Assembly: GCF_014642675.1 (NCBI RefSeq)
Contig: NZ_BMIS01000012.1
Location: 341 to 64,340, forward strand
Source of the DNA: Nesterenkonia cremea
GTDB lineage: Bacteria; Actinomycetota; Actinomycetes; Actinomycetales; Micrococcaceae
DNA: 64,000 nt
Direction: 5' to 3'
Position numbers and translations under genes: made by a program
Shown: piece after piece, positions 25,731-33,705 of the stretch
Layout of the letters: each line of letters opens with the position of its first letter
How positions within the stretch are numbered: the first letter of the stretch is position 1
Notes under the pieces: generated by a model
The model's database searches: none
What the model was told of the DNA's origin: nothing
What the model saw: the letters and a program-made list of their open reading frames with translations, nothing else

Positions 25731-27968
25731 GTGAAGGTACTGGTGGTGGGCCCCGGAGGCCGAGAGCATGCGATCATCCGAGCACTTCTGCGCGACCAGG
25801 CGGTGCAGACCGTAGAAGCGGCCCCCGGCAATGCCGGCATCGCCCAGGACGTGACCTGTCACAGCATCGATGCGAACGACGGCGACGCCGTGGCCGCACT
25901 CGCCGCCGAGCGCGGCTATGACCTGGTGGTCATCGGTCCGGAGGCCCCGCTGGCCGCCGGCGTCGCCGACGCCGTCCGCGCCGCCGGCATCCCCGTCTTC
26001 GGCCCCTCCGCCCAGGCCGCCGAGCTGGAAGCCTCCAAGGCCTTCGCCAAGGAGATCATGGAGGCCGCGCAGGTCCCCACCGCCGGCTCCGTGCACGCCG
26101 AGGAGCTGAGCACCGCCGAGTCCGCTCTGGACCGCTTCGGCGCCCCGTATGTGGTCAAGGACGACGGTCTGGCCGCAGGCAAGGGCGTGGTGGTCACCGA
26201 GGATCGCGCCGAGGCCGTGGCCCACGCGCAGGCCTGCTTCGAGGCCGGCGGCTCCGTGGTCATCGAGGAGTTCCTGGACGGCCCCGAGGTCTCCCTCTTC
26301 GTCCTCTCCGACGGCGAGGAGCTGGTCCCGCTGAGCCCCGCCCAGGACTTCAAGCGCATCTTCGACGGCGGCCAGGGCCCCAACACCGGCGGCATGGGCG
26401 CCTACACCCCGCTGGACTGGCTGGAAGGCTACACGGAGACTGACGAGGCTGGCACCACCCGGGACTTCGTCGGTGTGGTCATGGACCAGGTCGCCCGCCC
26501 CACAGTGGCCGAGATGGCCCGCCGCGGCACTCCTTTTGTGGGCGTGCTCTACTGCGGCCTGGCCGTCACCTCCCGCGGCGTGCGCGTGGTGGAGTTCAAC
26601 GCCCGCTTCGGCGACCCGGAGACCCAGGCGGTCCTGGAGCGCCTGGCCACTCCGCTGGGCCAGCTGCTGATGGACTGTGCCGCCGGGACGTTGGGGCAGC
26701 GTCTCCAGCGCGAGGGAGAGGAGCTCGCCTGGCGGGACGGATACGCCGCCGACGTCGTGCTGGCCGCCCAGAACTACCCGGACAGCCCGCGGAAGGGCGA
26801 CCCGATCAGCGGTCTGCAGGAGGCAGCGGAGCTGGAGGGCGTGGCAGTGCTCCACGCCGGCACTGCCCGCGCTGAGGACCCCACAGATCCCGACGCCGGC
26901 CAGCTGGTCACCGCCGGCGGGCGGGTGCTTGCCGTGGTCGGCACCGGCGCCACTCTGGAGGAGGCGGTGCAGCGCTCCTACGCAGGAGTGGAGAAGATCT
27001 CCTGGGAGGGTGCCCAGCACCGCCGCGACATCGCCCGCGAGGCGCTCTCCGGCCAGATCAAGGTGGCCCCGCAGCTGCCCGGCTGGGTGCACCTGTCCTC
27101 CGGCAAGGTCCGTGAGCTCTACGCTCCGGCTCCCGGCTCTGCCTGGGACGGCGAGGACGTCATGCTTATGGTGGCCACCGACCGCATCAGCGCCTACGAC
27201 TACGCGCTGAGCCCCGGCATTCCGGAGAAGGGTCGGATCCTCACGCAGATGAGCCTGTGGTGGTTTGAGCAGCTGGCCGCTGAGGGCATCCCCAACCAGG
27301 TGGTCTCCACCGAGGTGCCCGAGGCGGTGGCCGGCCGCGCCGTCATCGTGCGCCGCCTACAGATGATCGAGGCCGAGGCTATCGTCCGCGGCTACCTGAC
27401 CGGCTCCGGCTATGCCGAGTACCGGGAGCAGGGGACGGTCACCGGCATCGCGCTGCCCGAGGGTCTGAAGGACGGGTCCCGGTTGCCCGAGCCGATCTTC
27501 ACTCCCTCCACCAAGGCGGAGCAGGGCGGCCACGACGAGAACATCAGCTTCGCCCAGCTGGAGCAGACCATCGGCGTGGATCAGGCCGCCCGACTGCGGG
27601 ATGCGGCGCTGAAGGTCTACGCGCTGGCTGAACAGCGGGCGCGCGAGGCCGGCATCATCCTGGCCGACACCAAGTTCGAGTTCGGCGTGGACGCCGACGG
27701 TCAGCTGGTGCTCGCCGATGAGGTGCTCACCCCGGACTCCTCCCGCTTCTGGCCCGCCGAAAGCTGGGAGCAGCATCTGGCCGAGGGAGCTGCTCAGCCC
27801 AGCTTCGACAAGCAGTACGTGCGGAACTGGCTGACCTCGCCGGCCTCGGGATGGGACCGCAGCTCCGGCGTCGTGCCTCCCGCTCTTCCTCAGGACGTGG
27901 TCACCGCGACGCGGGGGCGCTACCTGGACGCCTATCAGCGGCTCACCGGTCAGCAGCTGGAGCTCTGA
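25731..27968 (+). CDS. purDC: PurD-PurC fusion: GAR synthetase and SAICAR synthetase in one chain
   Basis: 745 residues without an internal stop. Residues 1 to about 437 are phosphoribosylamine-glycine ligase: start VKVLVVGPGGREHAI, ATP-grasp motifs KDDGLAAGKGVVV and PNTGGMGAY, then VVEFNARFGDPETQ and the usual PurD end HRRDIAREAL. After about seven linker residues (SGQIKVA), SAICAR synthetase begins with PGWVHLSSGKVRELY and continues with ATDRISAYDY, RRLQMIEAEAIVRGYLTGS (in parts) and LADTKFEFG. The enzymes catalyse the second and a later step of IMP synthesis, not consecutive ones. GTG at 25731 is in frame and conserved; a longer frame to 25170 is antisense to the asparaginase gene. No alternative purC start with a ribosome site was found at the joint. 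Confidence 0.92.
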   Translation: MKVLVVGPGGREHAIIRALLRDQAVQTVEAAPGNAGIAQDVTCHSIDANDGDAVAALAAERGYDLVVIGPEAPLAAGVADAVRAAGIPVFGPSAQAAELEASKAFAKEIMEAAQVPTAGSVHAEELSTAESALDRFGAPYVVKDDGLAAGKGVVVTEDRAEAVAHAQACFEAGGSVVIEEFLDGPEVSLFVLSDGEELVPLSPAQDFKRIFDGGQGPNTGGMGAYTPLDWLEGYTETDEAGTTRDFVGVVMDQVARPTVAEMARRGTPFVGVLYCGLAVTSRGVRVVEFNARFGDPETQAVLERLATPLGQLLMDCAAGTLGQRLQREGEELAWRDGYAADVVLAAQNYPDSPRKGDPISGLQEAAELEGVAVLHAGTARAEDPTDPDAGQLVTAGGRVLAVVGTGATLEEAVQRSYAGVEKISWEGAQHRRDIAREALSGQIKVAPQLPGWVHLSSGKVRELYAPAPGSAWDGEDVMLMVATDRISAYDYALSPGIPEKGRILTQMSLWWFEQLAAEGIPNQVVSTEVPEAVAGRAVIVRRLQMIEAEAIVRGYLTGSGYAEYREQGTVTGIALPEGLKDGSRLPEPIFTPSTKAEQGGHDENISFAQLEQTIGVDQAARLRDAALKVYALAEQRAREAGIILADTKFEFGVDADGQLVLADEVLTPDSSRFWPAESWEQHLAEGAAQPSFDKQYVRNWLTSPASGWDRSSGVVPPALPQDVVTATRGRYLDAYQRLTGQQLEL

Positions 27969-28007
27969 ACACCTGCGCCGCGGCGGCTGGGCGGGCTCAG
28001 TGCCTGC

Positions 28008-28928
28008 TCAGCCCCGGCGGCTCAGCTCAGCGGCTGCACCGCTTGAGCGGTTCTGCAGCGACTCGCTGAGCTGGGCGACCTCGGTCCGCAGCGCGCGGAT
28101 CTCCTCGAAGAGGATCTCGTTGTCCCGGGTGGGCTCGCTTTCGGCATCCTCCGCAGCGGCACCTTCCAGGCCCTCCTCCGGCTCCTGACCGAGCTTCGAG
28201 CTGGGCATGTCGTGCAGGGTGTTCATGGCGTCGACGATCACCGCGATTATCAGGTTCAGGGCGGTGAAGGCCGCCAGGATGATGAACGGGATGAAGAACA
28301 GCCAGGCCCAGGAGTGTTCGTCCATGGCCGGGCGGACGATGGTCTCCCAGGAACTCAGGGTGGCGATCTGGAAGAGGCTGAACAGCGAGGCCCCCAGGTC
28401 CCCGAAGTACTCCGGAAGAGTCTCGCGGAAGAACGTGGTGGCCATGACGGCTGAGACGTAGAAGATCAGCGCCAGCAGCGCGCCCGTGGACAGGATCCCG
28501 GGGATGGCGGCCAGCAGTGCGCCGACCACCTTGCGCAGCTGGGGCAGCTGGGAGATCAGCCGCAGGACACGCAGCACGCGCAGCGCACGCAGCACCTCCA
28601 AGCCTGCTCCGGCCGGCACCAGTGCGACGCCGACCACCAGGAAGTCGAAGACGTTCCAGGGGTCGCGGAAGAACCGCCACCCGAAGGCGATCAGCTTCAG
28701 CACGATCTCCACCACGAAGATCGCCAGGCACGCGGTGTCCACGCTGACCAGCACCGTCCCGAAGGAGGCCATCAGTGCGGGGGAGGTCTCCATGCCCAGG
28801 ACTGCTGCGTTGAGCAGGATCACCAGGATGATGAAGCGCTGGATGCGGGTGGACTCGATCCACTCGCCCAGCCTCACGCGGGAGGCGCTGCGGGCACCAG
28901 AGGTCACAACAGAAGAAGATTCGGTCAT
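28008..28928 (-). CDS. BacNav-like voltage-gated ion channel
   Basis: 306 residues, one six-helix subunit of a tetrameric channel. S4 carries four arginines at every third position (RALRVLRVLRL, about 115-125). The pore loop reads TLSSWET at 190-196, where NaChBac-type sodium channels have TLESWAS, so the filter Glu is Ser192 and a Glu follows the Trp instead. After S6 (LNLIIAVIVDAM) comes an acidic linker and a C-terminal coiled coil (EILFEEIRALRTEVAQL) typical of BacNav assembly. The ATG at 28928 has a TAAGCT box seven bases upstream. Selectivity is uncertain because of the altered filter. Confidence 0.88.
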   Translation of the reverse strand: MTESSSVVTSGARSASRVRLGEWIESTRIQRFIILVILLNAAVLGMETSPALMASFGTVLVSVDTACLAIFVVEIVLKLIAFGWRFFRDPWNVFDFLVVGVALVPAGAGLEVLRALRVLRVLRLISQLPQLRKVVGALLAAIPGILSTGALLALIFYVSAVMATTFFRETLPEYFGDLGASLFSLFQIATLSSWETIVRPAMDEHSWAWLFFIPFIILAAFTALNLIIAVIVDAMNTLHDMPSSKLGQEPEEGLEGAAAEDAESEPTRDNEILFEEIRALRTEVAQLSESLQNRSSGAAAELSRRG

Positions 28929-28935
28929 CCCTGAC

Positions 28936-28941
28936 AGCTTA
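28936..28941 (-). promoter_or_regulatory. -10 box of the ion channel gene (leaderless)
   Basis: TAAGCT on the minus strand, exactly 7 bases before the ATG at 28928. Confidence 0.4.
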
Positions 28942-28960
28942 TCCGCGCCGAGGTGCCGCC

Positions 28961-30829
28961 TCACCCCAGCGAGTTCTGCCAGGCGGAATGCAGCCGCGCG
29001 AAGTACCCGCCGGCGGCGATGAGCTCATCCGGGCTGCCGTCCTCGACGATCCGCCCCTCATCCACCACCAGCACACGGTCGGCGATGGCCACTGTGGAGA
29101 GCCGGTGGGCGATGATCAGCGCCGTCCGCCGGCCGAGCAGCCGCTCCAGGCCCTGCTGCACCAGCTGTTCGCTGGGCAGGTCCAGCGAGGAGGTGGCCTC
29201 GTCCAGGATGAGCACGGCCGGATCGGCCAGGAACGCGCGGGCGAAGGACACCAGCTGCCGCTGCCCGGCGGAGAGCCGCCCGCCGCGGGTGGTCACATCG
29301 GTGGAGTAGCCCGCGGGCAGCGCCTCGATGAACTCGTGGACCCCTACGGCGCGGGCCGCGGCGATGATCTCCTCCTCGGTGGCATCCGGCCGGCCCAGCG
29401 CGATGTTCTCCCGCACGGAGCCGGAGAAGAGGAAGGCCTCCTGGGTCACCATGGCCACATGCCGGTGGTGGTCCTCCACGGCCAGCTCGCGCAGATCGAT
29501 GCCGTCCAGGCTCACGCTGCCGGAGCTGACGTCGTAGAACCGGGCCAACAGCTTGGCAAGCGTGGACTTGCCCGCACCGGTGCGTCCCACCACGGCCACC
29601 GTCTGGCCGGCTGGGATGTGAAGGTCCATGCGCTGCAGCACCACGGGGCCGGCGTCGTCGGTTCCGTGGGCCGGGTAGCGGAACTCGGCGTCGGAGAACT
29701 CCAGCTCACCGCGCGCCTGCTCCAGTCCCTGCGGCTGCTCCGCCTCGGTGACGGTGGGATCCTCCTCCAGCAGGCCGGAGACCTTCTCCAGCGCGGCGGT
29801 GGCCGACTGCAGGGAGTTGTAGAACATCGCGATCATGTCCAGCGGCTGGAAGGCACGCTTGGTGGCCAGGACCAGCGCCACCAGCACCCCGACGCCGAGG
29901 TCCCCGTCCAAGGCGCGGAAGCCGCCCCAGAGCAGCACCGCCGTGACGGTGAGGTTGCCGATCAGCACCAGGGAGGGCTGCATGATCCCGAAGAGACTGA
30001 TGGAGCGGACCATGTCATCCCGGTAGATCTTCGCCAGCCGGTGGTACTGGCGGGAGCGGGCGCCCTCACGGCGGAAGGCCTGCACAGCGCGGATGCCGGT
30101 CATGGTCTCCACGAAGTGCACGATCATCCGGGCTGAGGAGATGCGGGTGCGCCGGTAGGCCACCTCGGAGTTCTTCTGATACCAGCGGGCCAGGAAGGCG
30201 ATGGGGATCATCGCGGCCACCAGCAGCAGCCCGGAGCGCCAGTCCATGAGCCAGATGCTCCCCGCGGTGAAGGTCATGAACACCAGCCCCTGGGCCAGCG
30301 AGTTCACCCCGCCGTCGAGCAGCTCGCGCAGCGACTCCAGATCGGAGGTCTGCCGGGAGATGACCTTGCCGGAGGTGTAGTCCTCGTGGAAGTCCAGGCT
30401 CAGCTGCTGGGTCTTGCGGAAGACCTCGCGCCGCAGCCGGTAGAGCATCTGTTGGGAGGCCTCGGCGGTCATCCGGGTGTAGAAGAAGATCAGCACGGCC
30501 GCGATCACCGCACAGGCGATATAGGCGGTGCCCGGCAGCCACATCCCAGAGCTCTGGCCCTCGGTGAGCCGTGGCAGCCCCCAGTCGATGGCGAAGGCCA
30601 CGATCAGCGGCGTAGCCGCCTGGCAGGCCTGGGAGACCAGCACGGCCAGCGCGGTCAGCAGCAGCTTCAGCCGCACACCCTCGGAGAGCCGCACCAGCAG
30701 CCACCAGGAACGACGCCGGATGAACTTCCGCTCCTCGCGGCTGAGCTCCACGCGCTCCTCGCCGGCAGTGCCGCGCAGGTGTCGGTAGGGATCCTGTGCG
30801 GTCTGGTCCTGCGGAGTCTGCTCAGCCAT
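28961..30829 (-). CDS. ABC exporter half-transporter, canonical ATPase
   Basis: 622 residues: six-helix exporter membrane domain (about 45-340), then an ATPase domain. Walker A GRTGAGKST is intact with Lys421, Walker B ILDEATSSLD keeps the catalytic Glu, and AHRLST supplies the switch His. The signature reads LSAGQ rather than LSGGQ. It overlaps the preceding exporter gene by 8 bases and surely pairs with it as a heterodimer. The LSAGQ signature faces the degenerate site of the partner, as in TM287/288-type exporters. Substrate unknown; multidrug or lipid export is typical. The ATG at 30829 is preferred to the longer frame. Confidence 0.93.
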   Translation of the reverse strand: MAEQTPQDQTAQDPYRHLRGTAGEERVELSREERKFIRRRSWWLLVRLSEGVRLKLLLTALAVLVSQACQAATPLIVAFAIDWGLPRLTEGQSSGMWLPGTAYIACAVIAAVLIFFYTRMTAEASQQMLYRLRREVFRKTQQLSLDFHEDYTSGKVISRQTSDLESLRELLDGGVNSLAQGLVFMTFTAGSIWLMDWRSGLLLVAAMIPIAFLARWYQKNSEVAYRRTRISSARMIVHFVETMTGIRAVQAFRREGARSRQYHRLAKIYRDDMVRSISLFGIMQPSLVLIGNLTVTAVLLWGGFRALDGDLGVGVLVALVLATKRAFQPLDMIAMFYNSLQSATAALEKVSGLLEEDPTVTEAEQPQGLEQARGELEFSDAEFRYPAHGTDDAGPVVLQRMDLHIPAGQTVAVVGRTGAGKSTLAKLLARFYDVSSGSVSLDGIDLRELAVEDHHRHVAMVTQEAFLFSGSVRENIALGRPDATEEEIIAAARAVGVHEFIEALPAGYSTDVTTRGGRLSAGQRQLVSFARAFLADPAVLILDEATSSLDLPSEQLVQQGLERLLGRRTALIIAHRLSTVAIADRVLVVDEGRIVEDGSPDELIAAGGYFARLHSAWQNSLG

Positions 30830-32702
30830 GGGGCGCCTCCTCGAGCAGGGCGTCCACACCGGCGGCCGCGGCTCCGGTGCTCATCACCTTCCGGTACAGG
30901 GCACTGCTCTCCAGCAGCTCGGTATGGGTCCCGACGGCGACCACGCGGCCCTGGTGCAGCAGGGCCACCCGGTCGGCCAGGGCCACAGTGGAGGGGCGGT
31001 GGGCCACCAGCAGCGTAGTGGTGCCCTCAAGCGCCTCGCGCAGCCGGGCGGTCACTCGCTCTTCGGTGCGGACGTCCAGTGCGGAGAGCGGATCATCCAG
31101 CAGCAGGATGGAAGGCCTGGCGGCGATGGCCCGGGCCAGGGCCAGGCGCTGACGCTGACCGCCGGAGAGGCTCAGGCCCTCCTCGCCGATCCGGGTGTCC
31201 ACACCCTCGGGCAGGTTCTCCACGAAGTCGGCGTCGGCGATCCGCAGCGCCTCAGCCAGGACCTCATCCAGGTCCTTGCGCCCCGGAGCCTGGCTCCGGG
31301 GCGGGTGCTGCGAGTCATCCTCATCGCGCTCATGGACGGTGCCCAGCAGGACGTTGCCGCGGACTGAGGCGGAGAAGAGCGTGGGGTCTTCGAAGGCCAC
31401 TGCGATCCGGGAGCGCAGGTCCGCCAGGTCGAACTCGCGCACATCGGCGCCGTCCACCTGGACGCTGCCGCCGGTGACGTCATAGAGCCGCGGGATCAGG
31501 TTCAGCAGGGTGGAGGTTCCGCCGCCGGTGCCGGAGACCAGGGCCATGGTCTCTCCGGGCTCCACGGTCAGGGTGGCCCCGTCCAGCAGCTCGCTGCGGC
31601 CGTCCGGGAGGGCGTCCGGCTCGGCGTCGGGGTAGCTGAAGCGCACGTCCTTCAGCTCGATCCGTCCCTGCTCCGGGGGGCTGACCGGCTCGCCGCCGTG
31701 GGCGGCGGGGGAGGCGATGGTGTTCTCGGAGTCCATGACCTCGATATGCCGATCGATGGCGGTCTTGGCGGTGAAGGTCATGCCCAGCAGCATGCCCACG
31801 CTCTCGATGGGCTGCTTGAGCACCGCGGCAGTGGCGAAGAAGGCGGCCAGTGCGCCCACTGTGATCCCGGTGGTCTCCTCGTTGGCCACCTGCCACAGTC
31901 CGATCAGCAGGCACAGGCCCAGGATGGTTTCGGGCAGCAGCACCATCGCGGCCAGGAAGCGGGCCAGCGTATGGGCCTTGGAGACCTCCAGGCTCCGCAG
32001 CTCATCGGCCCGGGAGGTGAAGCCCTCCAGGGCATGGCCGCCGCGGCCGAAGGCCTTGAGCACGCGGATGCCGTGGACAGATTCCTCCACAGCGGTGGCC
32101 ACCTCGCCGGCCTGGTCCTGGGAGGCCCGCGAGTAGTGGACGAAGAGCCGGCGGAACCTTGGCCCGATGATCAGGATCGGTACCGCGGCCACCAGGAAGA
32201 CCAGGGTCAGCAGCGGGGAGAGGGTGAGCATCAGGGTGAATCCCACCAGCATCGCTACGATGGAGGTGATCAGCATCAGCGCGCCGAAGGCGAACCAGCG
32301 GCGCAGCAGGTTCAGATCAGCGATGGCCCGGGACTGCAGCTGACCCGCGCCCCAGGCCGAGTGGAAGGCGGTGGGCAGGTCGGTCAGCCGGTCGAAGAGC
32401 CGGGTGCGCATGGCCGTCTCGGCGTCGGAGGAGGGTGGGATCACGAAGAACCGGCGCATATAGATCAGCCCGGCCTCCAGGGCGCCCAGCAGCAGGATGA
32501 TCCCGACGGCGGTCCATACCGCCGCAGCTCCGGCGCCCTCGGCCAGCACCGAGTTCACCAGCACCTGCAGCACCTGTGGGATGGTGAGCGCGACGACGGC
32601 GGCGCCGATGGCGGAGAACAGTCCCAGAGCCCAGCGGACTCGGCGGCCCTCAAGGTAGGGGCCGAGTCGGCGCAGAGTACTCCAGAGACCATTCTGTTGC
32701 AT
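30822..32702 (-). CDS. ABC exporter half-transporter, degenerate ATPase
   Basis: 626 residues with the same exporter layout as its downstream partner. Walker A is GTGGGTST: the phosphate-binding lysine is Thr396. Walker B is LLLDDP, with Asp537 in place of the catalytic Glu. The signature LSGGQRQR and the switch His (VAHRPS) are intact, so this subunit can complete the working site of its partner but not build its own. Asp at the Glu position is common in heterodimeric exporters; loss of the Walker A Lys is not. An insert rich in Asp, Gln and Pro lies after LLGTVHERD. The gene starts 7 bases after the metallophosphoesterase stop. Confidence 0.92.
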   Translation of the reverse strand: MQQNGLWSTLRRLGPYLEGRRVRWALGLFSAIGAAVVALTIPQVLQVLVNSVLAEGAGAAAVWTAVGIILLLGALEAGLIYMRRFFVIPPSSDAETAMRTRLFDRLTDLPTAFHSAWGAGQLQSRAIADLNLLRRWFAFGALMLITSIVAMLVGFTLMLTLSPLLTLVFLVAAVPILIIGPRFRRLFVHYSRASQDQAGEVATAVEESVHGIRVLKAFGRGGHALEGFTSRADELRSLEVSKAHTLARFLAAMVLLPETILGLCLLIGLWQVANEETTGITVGALAAFFATAAVLKQPIESVGMLLGMTFTAKTAIDRHIEVMDSENTIASPAAHGGEPVSPPEQGRIELKDVRFSYPDAEPDALPDGRSELLDGATLTVEPGETMALVSGTGGGTSTLLNLIPRLYDVTGGSVQVDGADVREFDLADLRSRIAVAFEDPTLFSASVRGNVLLGTVHERDEDDSQHPPRSQAPGRKDLDEVLAEALRIADADFVENLPEGVDTRIGEEGLSLSGGQRQRLALARAIAARPSILLLDDPLSALDVRTEERVTARLREALEGTTTLLVAHRPSTVALADRVALLHQGRVVAVGTHTELLESSALYRKVMSTGAAAAGVDALLEEAPHG

Positions 32703-32709
32703 ATGACAA

Positions 32710-33690
32710 CTAATGATAGACGGTCAGAAGGGTGGATTCAGGCGGACAGTTCAATCTGACCTGTGCCTTGGCCGATGTTCCGATGCCCGCGGAGACATGC
32801 AGCGGCACTGCATCCCCGTCTGGAGTGCGGACGGTGCTCAGTCCCTTGGCCTGCCGGCGCGGGAGGTCACAGTTGGTCACCAGGGCGTGTTCCCCCGGCA
32901 GACAGATCTGCCCGCCGTGGGTGTGACCGCAGAGCACCAGATCCGCCCGCTTCCCGCTGGCCTGGTCCGGCTGGGCGAAGCTCTGCAGGGCCGAGCTCAC
33001 CGGAGCATGCGCGACGCCGATCCGCAGCGTCGGGCCGTGCGGCTCAGCGCCGCTGGCCTCGCCGGCGTCGGGCGCACCAGCGCCCAACTCATCGGCCGGC
33101 CAGCCCCGGAACTCGTCCAGGTCGATATGCGGATCATCCACGCCCGAGAACTCCAGCCGGTGGCCGGCGACCTCGGCGACATGTGTCCGGTTGGCCAGGT
33201 TCACCCAGCCGCGCTCGCCCAGCTGGTCGAACAGTTCCCGCCAGGGCAGCTCCACCGGATCCTCATCCAGCTGGGAGGGGCCCAGCAGATAGCGCGCCGG
33301 GTTCTTCCGTTTGGGTGCGTAGTAGTCGTTGGAGCCCGGGACGAAGACCCCGGGGAGATCCAGCAGCGGGTCCAGGGCGCGGAGCACCTCCGGTCCGGCC
33401 TGGTGGTCGGAGAGGTTGTCCCCGGTGTTGATCACCAGGTCCGGCTCCAGCTCAGCCAGGCGGCGGATCCACTCGGCCTTCTTCCGCTGACCCGGGACGT
33501 AGTGGATGTCGGAGATGTGCAGGATGCGCAGCGGCCGCTGGTCAGGGGTGCGCGGTCGGCCGATCTGCACCTCGCGGGTGGTGAACCGGGTCAGGCCTAC
33601 GCGGTTGCCGTAGACCAGTATGGCCCCTCCGAGCAGAGCACCGGCCCCGGCGCAAGCGCCGAGGCCGGTGAACAGAGCGGATGCTCTCAT
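32710..33690 (-). CDS. Calcineurin-like metallophosphoesterase, membrane-anchored
   Basis: 326 residues. A hydrophobic N-terminal helix (SALFTGLGACAGAGALLGGAILV in parts) anchors the enzyme. The dinuclear metal-site motifs are all present: HISDIHY (Asp, His), NTGDNLSD, PGSNDYY and LCGHTHGGQICLP. It belongs to the YkuE/YaeI-like group, some of which act on phospholipids. The family of Rv3683, next to ponA2 in mycobacteria, matches this position beside a class A PBP. It ends 7 bases before the ABC exporter genes and starts 15 bases after the PBP stop, so all four may be co-transcribed. Confidence 0.9.
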   Translation of the reverse strand: MRASALFTGLGACAGAGALLGGAILVYGNRVGLTRFTTREVQIGRPRTPDQRPLRILHISDIHYVPGQRKKAEWIRRLAELEPDLVINTGDNLSDHQAGPEVLRALDPLLDLPGVFVPGSNDYYAPKRKNPARYLLGPSQLDEDPVELPWRELFDQLGERGWVNLANRTHVAEVAGHRLEFSGVDDPHIDLDEFRGWPADELGAGAPDAGEASGAEPHGPTLRIGVAHAPVSSALQSFAQPDQASGKRADLVLCGHTHGGQICLPGEHALVTNCDLPRRQAKGLSTVRTPDGDAVPLHVSAGIGTSAKAQVRLNCPPESTLLTVYH

Positions 33691-33705
33691 CGGGTGATCC
33701 CCAGA

